Positions 43,866 to 52,700 of a DNA stretch of 53,334 bases are shown piece after piece (position 1 is the first letter of the stretch; every line of letters starts with the position of its first letter). The translations under genes and the position numbers were made by a program. This DNA comes from Pseudomonadota bacterium. Its GTDB lineage: Bacteria > Pseudomonadota > Alphaproteobacteria > Rhizobiales > Phreatobacteraceae. The notes below the pieces were generated by a model. The model had not been told where the DNA came from. It worked only from the letters and a program-made list of their open reading frames with translations, and did no database searches. The stretch lies in assembly GCA_023416965.1 (NCBI GenBank), contig JAEZGJ010000220.1:1-53334 (forward strand). The letters are read 5' to 3'.

Positions 43866-44852
43866 TTACTGGCCGAGCCGGATTTGCGCCGCCTGGACGA
43901 TCGCTGACCAGCGGCCGATCTCTTCCGTCATCCGCCGCGTCAGGGCGGCAGGGCCCCTTTGTGCCGCGGCCGGCACGATCAGGCCGGCCGCCTCCAGCCT
44001 GCCGCGAACAGCGGCATCGGCCAGGGCGGCGTCCAGGGCTGCGACCAGCCGGTCGCGCACGGTGTCCGGCGCGCCCTTCGGCAGGTAGAAGGCGAACCAG
44101 CTCGACGCCTGAAATCCGGGAAGGCCCGCCTCCGACGCCGTCGGCGTGTCGAGCAGCTGAGGCACGCGCGCAGGGGCCGAGACGGCGAGGAACCGCAGCC
44201 TGTCGCCTCCGACGAAGGCGAGGGCGTCGACCAGCAGAGCACAGGTGAAGTCATAGTGCCCGGCAACGAGGTCGGTCATGGCGGGGGCCGAGCCGCGATA
44301 TGGCACCTCGGTGGGTTTGAAGCCGATGGTCGAGGTCAGCAGAAGGCAGCTGATATGGCTGATCGAGCCGACGCCGGCATGGCCGAGGGTCAGCGAGGCG
44401 CCGCGTTCTTTCGCCATCCCGATGAACGCCTGCATGTCGGCGGCCGGCAAGCCCCGCCTGGCCGCTACCAGGATCGGGGTTTCCGCCACCTGACCGACCG
44501 GGGTGAAATCGGCGAGCGGGTTGTAGCGCAGGTTCGGATAAAGCGCCGGAGCGGCGGCATGCGTGCCGACATGGCCGCTGAGAAGCGTATAGCCGTCAGG
44601 TGCGGCCTGGGCGACGCGTCCCGAGCCGGTGGTGCCGCCGGCGCCGGCTGCGTTCTCGACGATGACGGGCTGCCCGAGGGTGCGTGACATGTGCTCGGCG
44701 ACGATGCGACTCATCACGTCGTTGGGGCCTCCGGCGGCAAAGGGCACGACCAGCGTGATGGGCCTCGTCGGATAGGCGTCCTGCGCGGCGGCGGGGCGGA
44801 GCGTCGCCAGTGCGACGGCAGACAGGAGCAGGAGCGAGCCGATGCGTGTCAT
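43866..44852 (-). CDS. Bug/TctC family periplasmic substrate-binding protein
   Basis: A 328-residue exported protein. The signal peptide is followed by YPTRPITLVVPFAAGGPNDVMSR, the highly conserved start of Bug (Bordetella uptake gene) receptors of the tripartite tricarboxylate transporters, and VIVENAAGAGGTTG, which lines the carboxylate pocket. The membrane parts TctA/TctB are not nearby, as is common for orphan Bug proteins. It is downstream of the lyase gene on the same strand with 43 bases between, so it may bind that enzyme's substrate or a related carboxylate. ATG 44852 is chosen over an in-frame GTG at 44864. Confidence 0.92.
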   Translation of the reverse strand: MTRIGSLLLLSAVALATLRPAAAQDAYPTRPITLVVPFAAGGPNDVMSRIVAEHMSRTLGQPVIVENAAGAGGTTGSGRVAQAAPDGYTLLSGHVGTHAAAPALYPNLRYNPLADFTPVGQVAETPILVAARRGLPAADMQAFIGMAKERGASLTLGHAGVGSISHISCLLLTSTIGFKPTEVPYRGSAPAMTDLVAGHYDFTCALLVDALAFVGGDRLRFLAVSAPARVPQLLDTPTASEAGLPGFQASSWFAFYLPKGAPDTVRDRLVAALDAALADAAVRGRLEAAGLIVPAAAQRGPAALTRRMTEEIGRWSAIVQAAQIRLGQ

Positions 44853-44895
44853 GGTCTGAAGCACCCCCAGAATGAGCAGGCGAAATGCCGGGCGG

Positions 44896-46269
44896 TCATT
44901 GCGGCCCGTTCCCGGATGAAAGGGCGGAGAGGACCCGGTCGACCTCGGTGGCGGCGAGTCCCGTGTAATGTCGCGGGTCGGCCGCGGCGGCGATCTCGTC
45001 CGGCGTCAGATGCGCGGTGACCGCCGGCTCCCCGGCCAGCACGGCCGCCAGCGTGGAGCCCTCGGCGACGGCGGTGCGGCAGGCCTCGGCGACCAGGTCG
45101 TGGGCATGGTGGCGCCCCATATGCGGGGCCAGCGTCATCATCACCTGCTCTGCGGCGATCAGGCCCCGGGTGCGGTTCAGGTTCGCCAGCATCGCCTCCG
45201 GCTGGACGACGAGGCCGGCGCACAGATCGAGGGTGGTCCGGAGGGCTCCGGAGGCCAGGAGGAAGGCCTCGGGCAAAAGCAGCCATTCCGCCTGCCAGGG
45301 ACCCGTCGCCCGTTCATGGTCGTGCACGCCCGCGTCCAGCATCGCGCTGGACAGGCGGCGGAGCGCAAGACCGCTGGACAGGATGCGCTCGCACATGATC
45401 GGGTTGCGCTTGTGAGGCATGGTGCTGGAGGCGCCCTGGCCGGTGGGGCCCGGCTCGATGGCCTCCCCCACCTCGGTCTGCGCCATCAGGGCGATATCCA
45501 GCGCGATCTTGCTGAGGCCGGTCGACACGAGGCCGAGGAAACTCACCGTCTCGCAGAGCGTATCGCGCGCCACGTCCCAGGCGATGAGCGGCTCGGCAAG
45601 GCCAAGCTCCCGGGCGAGGCCGGCGCGGACCGCCGCCCCATCGGCGCCAAGCGAGGCCAAGGTGCCGACCGCGCCGGCGAACTGCACCTGCAGGACCCGC
45701 GGCCTGATCTCGTCGAGCCGCCGGCGATGCCTCATCAGGGCCGAGAGCCAGACGGCAGCCTTGAAGCCGAAGGTGATCGGCAGCGCATGCTGCAGCTTCG
45801 TGCGTCCGACCATCGGCGTGTCGCGGTGGGCCTCGGCCAGTCCGGCGAGCACGGTGACGAGCGCATCGAGATCGGCCGCGATCAAGTCGAAGGCTTCGCG
45901 GATCTGCAGGACCAGGCCTGTATCGATGATGTCCTGGCTGGTCGCGCCCCAATGGGCATATTCGCCGTGATCCGGCCCCGCGGCGCGGATGAGCTGCTCC
46001 ACGAGATTGACGATGGGCAGGCCGATCTTCAACGTGCCGGCGGCCAACTGGTCGAGGTCGAGCCTGTCGGCATGCGCCGCTGCGGCGATCGCCCCGGCGG
46101 CCTCGACCGGTATCAGGCCGAGGCTGCCCTGGACGCGCGCGAGTGCGGCCTCCACGTCGAGCATCGCCTGGAGCGTCGCGCGCTCGCTGAACACTTGGCG
46201 CATGGCCGGCGTACTGAAGAGATCGGCCAGGTGACGGCTGGCGAAAGGCGTCGCGGCGTCGAAGCTCAT
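44896..46269 (-). CDS. 3-carboxy-cis,cis-muconate cycloisomerase-like lyase (fumarase/aspartase superfamily)
   Basis: A 457-residue enzyme. The superfamily signature GASSTMPHKRNP lies near residue 280, and HWGATSQDIIDTGL near residue 110 is the PcaB/adenylosuccinate-lyase block. PcaB converts carboxymuconate to carboxymuconolactone in protocatechuate catabolism. No other pca genes are present, so a different lyase reaction is possible. It is divergent from a LysR regulator with about 165 bases between, the classic control arrangement, and is followed by a Bug-type binding protein. Confidence 0.9.
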   Translation of the reverse strand: MSFDAATPFASRHLADLFSTPAMRQVFSERATLQAMLDVEAALARVQGSLGLIPVEAAGAIAAAAHADRLDLDQLAAGTLKIGLPIVNLVEQLIRAAGPDHGEYAHWGATSQDIIDTGLVLQIREAFDLIAADLDALVTVLAGLAEAHRDTPMVGRTKLQHALPITFGFKAAVWLSALMRHRRRLDEIRPRVLQVQFAGAVGTLASLGADGAAVRAGLARELGLAEPLIAWDVARDTLCETVSFLGLVSTGLSKIALDIALMAQTEVGEAIEPGPTGQGASSTMPHKRNPIMCERILSSGLALRRLSSAMLDAGVHDHERATGPWQAEWLLLPEAFLLASGALRTTLDLCAGLVVQPEAMLANLNRTRGLIAAEQVMMTLAPHMGRHHAHDLVAEACRTAVAEGSTLAAVLAGEPAVTAHLTPDEIAAAADPRHYTGLAATEVDRVLSALSSGNGPQ

Positions 46270-46379
46270 GGCGCGGCGTTGTCCTGTCAGAGGCTGCGCG
46301 GGAGGCCCCGGCGGGGGAGACGCCCGGGTGAGCGGCTGGTCTGTTTGCTGCTCCGCGGCAACGATAGGCAGGCTTTGTG

Positions 46380-46389
46380 TTCTGCAGAA
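46380..46389. promoter_or_regulatory. Palindrome TTCTGCAGAA in the LysR/lyase intergenic region
   Basis: A perfect 10-bp palindrome within an A+T-rich stretch (46370-46420), between the lyase start and the LysR start. LysR proteins usually bind such dyads between divergent genes, so it is a candidate operator; only position and symmetry support this. Confidence 0.4.
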
Positions 46390-46434
46390 TTGGTTTATTC
46401 TGATTCAGTCGTTCTCGAATGCAGATGGCCGTCC

Positions 46435-47322
46435 GTGGACCTGCTCGATCTCAGAACCTTCCTCGCCGTCGCCCGCGCCAGGGGGATCACGGCCGCCGGG
46501 CGCGAGCTGAACACCGTGCAGTCCAACGTCACGACGCGCATCAAGAGCCTGGAGGGCGAGATCGGCACAGCGCTCTTCGACAGGCACCATCGCGGCATGG
46601 TGCTGACGGAAGCCGGCCAGCGCCTGCTGCCCTATGCCGAGAAGCTGATCGCCCTGTCGCGCGAAGCGAAGGAGGCCGCGCGGGACGACGGCGTCGCCCG
46701 CGGCTCCCTCATCCTCGGGTCGATGGAGACGACAGCCGCCATCCGCCTCCCCTCTGTCCTGGCGCAGTTCCACCGCGACTGCCCGGCCGTGAAGATCAGG
46801 CTTGTCTCGGGACCGACTGGCCCGCTCATCGAGCAGGTCCTTGCGCGCGACCTCGACGCCGCCTTCGTGGCGGGACCCGTGGACCACCCGGACATCGACG
46901 CCCGCCGCGCCTTCGTCGAGGAACTGGTGCTGGTGACGGCGCCGGACATCCAGTCGCTGGACGACCTGCGGCTGTCGGCGTCGGACGGGCTCACCGCCCT
47001 GATGTTCCGCGTCGGCTGCTCGTACCGGCAGCGTCTCGAAAGCGCCCTCTCCCTGCTGGGTCTGCCGGGCTTCAACCGGCTCGAACTGGGAACACTCGAC
47101 GGGCTGCTCGGCTGCGTTGCGGCGGGTCTCGGAATCACCGTGCTGCCGCGGGCGGTGGTGGACGAATCCTCCCATGCCGCCAACCTCGCGGTGCATGCGC
47201 TGCCGGAGGAACTCGGAAGCGTCGAGACCGTGCTCATCAGCCGCCGGGACCGCCGGGCGGGAAGCGCCCTGCGCAATCTCCAGCGAATGTTCGGGCCGGT
47301 CTCGCCGGAGCTCCGGCCCTAG
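46435..47322 (+). CDS. LysR-type transcriptional regulator
   Basis: A 295-residue regulator. The N-terminal winged helix reads VDLLDLRTFLAVARARGITAAGREL then NTVQSNVTTRIKSLE, standard for LysR, followed by the LTEAGQRLLPYAEKL linker. The effector domain begins at about residue 90. It should control the divergent lyase/Bug operon. The GTG at 46435 is the best start; the frame is open far upstream but that part has no homology. No clear ribosome site is visible. Its stop overlaps the stop of the AraC remnant in CTAG. Confidence 0.92.
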   Translation: MDLLDLRTFLAVARARGITAAGRELNTVQSNVTTRIKSLEGEIGTALFDRHHRGMVLTEAGQRLLPYAEKLIALSREAKEAARDDGVARGSLILGSMETTAAIRLPSVLAQFHRDCPAVKIRLVSGPTGPLIEQVLARDLDAAFVAGPVDHPDIDARRAFVEELVLVTAPDIQSLDDLRLSASDGLTALMFRVGCSYRQRLESALSLLGLPGFNRLELGTLDGLLGCVAAGLGITVLPRAVVDESSHAANLAVHALPEELGSVETVLISRRDRRAGSALRNLQRMFGPVSPELRP

Positions 47323-47774
47323 AGGACCATGCTGCGGCGCCAGGCCGCCGGAGGCAGGCCGACGACGTCGCGGAACACGCGGGTGAAATGGGCCTGGTCG
47401 GCGAAACCCGGTCATGGCGATCTCGTTGAGCGGGATGCGGGCGTCGCGGAGGAGCGTCCGGGCGCGCCGGACGCGGGCCTGCATGTTCAGCGGTGGGGCG
47501 GCACGCCGGTCGCCTCCTTGAAGGCCCGGCTGAAATAGGACTGCGACAGGCCGGCGAAGCCGGCGAGCTGCTCCAGCCGGATGGGCTCGACGCAATGGTT
47601 CTCGATGAAGGTGGTGACCTTGTGCAACTGCCAGGCGGCGAGCGAGGGGGGCGCGAGACCTTCGGCCTCACACGGCGAAAGGGGCGGCAAGGATCGTGTC
47701 GCAGACGACGGCATTCGCAAGATGGCCCGCCCGGCTCCCGGACGGGTCGCCGCAAAGGCGCGGTATGGACGCAT
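47319..47774 (-). pseudogene. AraC-family regulator remnant with two frameshifts
   Basis: Three frames join into an AraC DNA-binding domain. LAAWQLHKVTTFIENHCVEPIRL and LSQSYFSRAFKEATGVPPHR read in one frame to a stop at 47487. A missing base restores LNMQARVRRARTLLRDARIPLNEIAM. A second break near 47410 then restores GFADQAHFTRVF and GLPPAAWRRS up to the stop at 47319. All expected AraC blocks are present but not in frame. The normal N-terminal effector domain is absent or reduced to about 55 residues. The start at 47774 is a guess. Confidence 0.85.
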
Positions 47775-47778
47775 GTTC

Positions 47779-47803
47779 GGAACAGTCGACGGCGTGTCCG
47801 GTT
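47779..47803 (+). promoter_or_regulatory. Possible sigma-EcfG promoter of the SDR gene
   Basis: GGAAC at 47779-47783, 16 bases, then GGTT at 47800-47803. The first base of the -10 element differs from CGTT, so this is weaker than the other four. The SDR start is 52 bases beyond. Confidence 0.45.
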
Positions 47804-47854
47804 GGACAGGGTGAGAGGGCCGCCCGCGGCGCGCGCCGAGCACGAGGATCGCAC

Positions 47855-48847
47855 ATGGACAATCCCAGGGCAGTACCGGACCGGAGCGGCCTCAAGGTCG
47901 TCATCACGGGTGCCTCCAGCGGCATCGGTGAAGCCACCGCGGTCGCCTTCGCCAGGGAGGGCGCGAGCCTCGTCCTTGCGGCTCGCGACGCCAAGGCGCT
48001 GGAGGCGGTCGCGAAATCCTGCCGCGATGCGGGCGGCCATGCTTTGGTCGTCGCCACCGATGTCGGCGACGCCGCAGCCGTGCGGCGGCTGGCGCAGGAG
48101 GCGGTCGGCTTCGCCGGGCGGATCGACGTCTGGGTGAGCAATGTCGGGACGGGCGCGGTCGGCGCCTTCCACGAGACGCCGATCGAGGCCCACGAACAGG
48201 TCATCCGCGCCAACCTGATCGGCCACATGAACGATGCCCATGCGGCACTCCCGATCTTCATCTCTCAGAGAAAGGGCGTCTTCATCAACATGATCTCGCT
48301 CGGCGGCTTCGCTCCGGCGCCCTTCGCCGCCGCCTACAGCGCCAGCAAGTTCGGCCTGCGCGGCTTTTCCGAGGCCCTGCGCGCCGAGCTCGTCGACCAT
48401 CCCGGCATCCATGTCTGCGACATCTATCCGGCCTTCGTCGACACCCCCGGCATCGGCCACGGCGCCAACTATACCGGCCGCCAGCTTTCGGCGCCGCCGC
48501 CGCTGCTCGACGCGAGGACGGTCGCCGCGGCCATCGTCGGCCTCGCCCACAGGCCGAAGCCGACGACCATGGTCGGCGCGGTCACGGGGCTCGTCCGCCT
48601 CGGCCATTTCCTGTCGCCGCGGCTCAGCGGTTGGCTCATGTCCCGCTTCCTGACCTCCTATTTCCGCGACGCGCCGCCGGCAGCCCAAACAACCGGCAAC
48701 CTGTTCCGCCCGCCGGCCATTCCCGGGGGCATCGACGGCGGCCTACGCTCGCCGGACCAGCGTCGTGCCGTGACGGTGACGCTCGCGGTGCTCGGGGGAC
48801 TGTTCCTCGCCGCCGTGGCCGCCGGTGCGGCCCAGGCCCGGCGATGA
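47855..48847 (+). CDS. Short-chain dehydrogenase/reductase with C-terminal membrane anchor
   Basis: A 330-residue SDR. The cofactor loop TGASSGIG is at residues 19-26, and the catalytic YSASK is at residues 161-165. An additional C-terminal region of about 80 residues ends in a hydrophobic helix (AVTVTLAVLGGLFLAAVAAG), so the protein is probably tethered to the membrane. The substrate is unknown. The start ATG follows GAGGA. Its stop overlaps the ATG of the DUF4336 gene. A possible stress promoter lies upstream. Confidence 0.9.
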   Translation: MDNPRAVPDRSGLKVVITGASSGIGEATAVAFAREGASLVLAARDAKALEAVAKSCRDAGGHALVVATDVGDAAAVRRLAQEAVGFAGRIDVWVSNVGTGAVGAFHETPIEAHEQVIRANLIGHMNDAHAALPIFISQRKGVFINMISLGGFAPAPFAAAYSASKFGLRGFSEALRAELVDHPGIHVCDIYPAFVDTPGIGHGANYTGRQLSAPPPLLDARTVAAAIVGLAHRPKPTTMVGAVTGLVRLGHFLSPRLSGWLMSRFLTSYFRDAPPAAQTTGNLFRPPAIPGGIDGGLRSPDQRRAVTVTLAVLGGLFLAAVAAGAAQARR

Positions 48848-49581
48848 GCGGACCGGACGTCACCTATCCACCGCTCGACATTCCAAAGGCACTGGCGGAC
48901 GAAATCTGGATCGTCGACAGCGGGCCGTTGAAGGCGATGGGGTTCGTGCCCCTGCCGGTCCGCATGACGGCGGTGAAACTGGCGGACGGCAGCCTCCTCC
49001 TGCATTCGCCGACGCGGTTCACCACCGACCTGCACCGCCGCCTCACGGCGATCGGACCGATCCGGCACCTGGTGGCGCCGAACAGCGCCCACTGGATGTT
49101 TCTCGCCGCCTGGCAGGAGCACGTGCCCGATGCGACGACCTGGGCCGCACCGGGCCTGCGCGACCGCGCCCAGGTCCGGAAGGCCGGCCTCAGGCTCGAC
49201 CGCGACCTGACAGAGGGCGCTCCCGACTGGCCCGAGGAGCTGGCGCAGGTCACCGTCCCCGGCATCGGCGGCTTCCGTGAGGTCGCCCTGTTCCACACCG
49301 TCAGCCGCACGCTGATCCTCACCGACCTCGTCCAGAACCTCGAACCCGAAAAGCTTTCGCGGGCCTTCCGGCCCTTCGCGGCGCTTGCGGGGGTCACTGC
49401 GCCCGACGGGCGCGCGCCCGTCTATCTGCGCGCCATCGTGCGGGCGAGCGGCGAGCCAGCACGGGCGGCGGCGCACCGCCTGGTGGCGCTGAAGCCGGAT
49501 CGGGTCGTCATGGCGCATGGCCGCTGGCTGGGCGCAGACGCCGCCGAGCGGCTGGAGCGCTCGCTGCGGTGGCTGCTATGA
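48844..49581 (+). CDS. DUF4336 domain protein (metallo-beta-lactamase-like)
   Basis: A 245-residue protein. LPVRMTAVKLADGSLLLHSP near residue 40 and HLVAPNSAHWMFLAAWQEHVPDA near residue 75 match DUF4336, a divergent branch of the metallo-beta-lactamase fold that often keeps only part of the metal site. Here N-S-A-H stands in the position where MBL enzymes carry H-x-H-x-D-H, so classical zinc hydrolysis is unlikely. The gene overlaps the SDR gene by four bases and should be expressed with it. Confidence 0.85.
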   Translation: MSGPDVTYPPLDIPKALADEIWIVDSGPLKAMGFVPLPVRMTAVKLADGSLLLHSPTRFTTDLHRRLTAIGPIRHLVAPNSAHWMFLAAWQEHVPDATTWAAPGLRDRAQVRKAGLRLDRDLTEGAPDWPEELAQVTVPGIGGFREVALFHTVSRTLILTDLVQNLEPEKLSRAFRPFAALAGVTAPDGRAPVYLRAIVRASGEPARAAAHRLVALKPDRVVMAHGRWLGADAAERLERSLRWLL

Positions 49582-49605
49582 TGAGCTGATTTTGCCGCAG
49601 CATAA

Positions 49606-49630
49606 GGAACCATTCGTCGCGTCACGCGTT
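49606..49630 (+). promoter_or_regulatory. Predicted sigma-EcfG promoter of the HWE kinase gene
   Basis: GGAAC at 49606-49610, 16 bases, then CGTT at 49627-49630, an exact consensus match. The TTG start at 49719 lies about 90 bases on. Confidence 0.75.
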
Positions 49631-49718
49631 CAGGGCGCGGCGAGGGGCAGTCCGCCTCGGCACAGACCGCGCGGGAACAGTCCTTTCCGGACCCCTCCGC
49701 GCGAGGGGGCAGGCAGCG

Positions 49719-52700
49719 TTGGACAATCCCAAGTTCCTGGCCGGTGGCGGCCTGATGGGCGAGCGCATCCGCGGCTTCGACTGGTCCATCCATCCGCTGG
49801 GAGCCCCTGCCGCCTGGCCGGCGAGCCTGAAGTCGGCGGTCGCCATCTGCCTCAACTCGGCCTTTCCGACCGCGGTCTACTGGGGTCCGGATCTCCTCCT
49901 GATCTACAATGACGCCTGGACTCCGATCCCCGGGGAACGCCACCCCTGGGCGCTCGGAAGGGCGGGCGCCGAGGTCTGGTCGGACATCTGGCCGGTGGTT
50001 GGGCCGCAATTCGCGCGGGTCCTGTCGACCGGCGAGGGTTTTTCGGTCTTCGACCAGATGCTGCCGATGCAGAGGCTCGGCCGGGTTCACGAGACCTACT
50101 GGAACTACAGCTTCACCCCTATCCACGACGAGGATGGGCGGGTGGTCGGCATCCTGAACCAAGGCAACGAGACCACCGATCGCGTGCTGGGCCTGCGTCG
50201 CCAGGAGTTCAAGCTCAAGCTCGAGCACGCGCTGCGCCAGGAGAGCGACGGCCGGGCCATCATGATGGCGGCCGCCGGGGCCCTCGGGCGGCACCTCGGC
50301 GCCAACCGAGTCGGCTACGGCGAGGTGCTGCTGGACGACGCCACCGTGTCCCTCGATGTCTGCTGGGCAGAGGGCGTCGAGCCGGTCTCGGGCCGGTTCC
50401 CCCTCGACAGTTTCGGCGCGGAGGACATTGCCCGCCAGCGCCGCGGCCTCACCCAGAGCTGCGCCGACGTGCTCGCGGATCCCGGCCAGGACGCCGCGGT
50501 CTGGAGGGCGCTCGACACCCGCGCCTATGCCTCCGTGCCCCTCATCCGCCACGGGCGCTTTTCCGCCTCGCTCTATGTCAACTTCCGCGAGCCCCACGCC
50601 TGGACGAGTGAGGAGATCCAGCTTGTCGAGGAAACCGGAACCCGGACATGGGAGGCGGTGGAGCGCGCCCGCGCCGAAGGAGACCTCAGGGAGAGCGAGG
50701 CGCGGTTCAGGAACATCGCCGACAGTTCTCCGGTGATGATGTGGGTGACGGATGCCTCGGGCTACTGCACCTATCTCAACCGGCTCTGGTACGACTTCAC
50801 CGGGCAGACGCAGGAGGAGGCGGAAGGGTTCGGCTGGCTGCTGGCGACCCATCCCGACGACCGGGCGCTGGCCGAGGAGGTCTTCCGCGAGGCCAACGCG
50901 GCCCGCAAGCCGTTCCGGCTCGAATACCGCCTGCGACGGGCCGACGGCGCCTATCGATGGGCCATCGACGCGGCCGGCCCGCGCTTTTCGCCGTCGGGGG
51001 AGTTCCTCGGCTATGTCGGCTCGGTCATCGACATTGACGAGCGGCGCGGCGTGGAAGAGGCGCTGCGCGAGAGTGGTGAACTGCTGCGGCGGAGCGAGGA
51101 CCGGCTCCGCACCCTCACTAACCTCATTCCCTCCTTCGTCTGGTTCGCCACGGCGGACGGCGAGCTCCATTATCTCAACGAGCGCTGGTACGAGTTCACC
51201 GGACAGAGCCCTGCCGAAGCGCTGCCCAACGGCTGGATCGCCGCCCTTCACCCGGAGGACGTGGAGCGGACCGCCACGGTGTGGTCCGAGGCGCGGGACA
51301 GGTCCGAACCCTACCGGATCGAGATGCGCTACCGGCGGCACGACGGGGCCTATCGCTGGTACGTGGCGCAGGCCGAGCCCCTCAGGGACGAGAACGGCGC
51401 GGTGACCGCCTGGTTCGGTACCTCGACCGACATCCACGAGCAGCGGGAGGCGAAGCAGCGGCTGGACATGGCGCTCGATTCCGGCGCCATCCAGGGCACG
51501 TGGGTATGGGACGTGCCGGGCGACCGCGTCACCGCGGACGAACGGTTCTCGCGGACATTCGGCATCGACGTCGACGAGGCGCGGGCCGGCTTCCCCCTCA
51601 CCAAGGCGGTCGCCGCCATTCATCCCGACGACCAGGCGACGGTGCGCGATGCGATCCAGTCGGCGCTGGACACAGGCGGCAGCTATCGCTGCGAGTACCG
51701 CGTCAGGAACAGCGACGGCGTCTTCCGCTGGGTCGAGGCGAGCGGCAAGGTGGAACTGGCGGCGGACGGCAGCCCCCTGCGCTTTCCCGGCGTGGCGGTG
51801 GACGTGGAGGCGCGGCGGGCGCTGGAGGCCGACCGTGATCGCGCCACCTCCCTCCTGCAGGCCTTCTTCGACACCTTCCCCGGTGCCGCCTATGCAAAGG
51901 ACCTGGAAGGGCGGATTCTCCTCGGCAATCGCGGCTTCGCCGAAGCGACCGGCACGCCGCCGGAGGCCTTCCTCGGCAAGACCGACATCGACTTCATGGC
52001 CGATGCGACCAGGGCCCGCGCCATCATGGCCAACGACCGCGAGGTGATGGAAACGGGCATCCCCCGGCAGATCGAGGAGGATGTCGTCCAGCCCGACGGC
52101 ACGCTGATGCAGTGGCTGTCGATCAAGACGCCGCTGCGGGCAGGCGACGGTTCCGTCGCCGGGCTGGTGGGGGTTTCCCTCGACATGACCGAGCGGCGGC
52201 AGGCCGACAACCGCGCCCGCCTGCTTGCCCGCGAGGTGGACCACCGCGCCAAGAACCTGCTCAGCGTCGTGCAGTCGGTGGTGCAGCTGACCAAGAGCCC
52301 TGACGTCGCCTCGTTCAAGGCGGCGGTCAGCGGCCGCATCCACGCCCTCGCGCGCGCCCACAGCCTGCTCGCCGAGAGCCGGTGGCAGGGCGTCAATCTC
52401 GATACGCTGGTGCGCGAGGAACTGGCGCCCTTCGCGCGCCCCGGCGCCGACCGCATCCACGTCGAGGGGCCGTCCCTCAGGCTCCGCCCGGCAGCCTCCC
52501 AGGCCCTCGCGCTGGCGCTGCACGAACTGGCCACCAACGCCACCAAATATGGTGCCCTCTCCGTCGAGCAGGGCAGCCTCGACGTCTCCTGGCGCCATGG
52601 GGGAGCGCCGGCCTCCCGGACCCTCGAACTCACCTGGCGCGAACGCGGCGGTCCCGTCGTCCAGCCGCCGAGCCGCAAGGGCTTTGGGTCGACGGTGATC

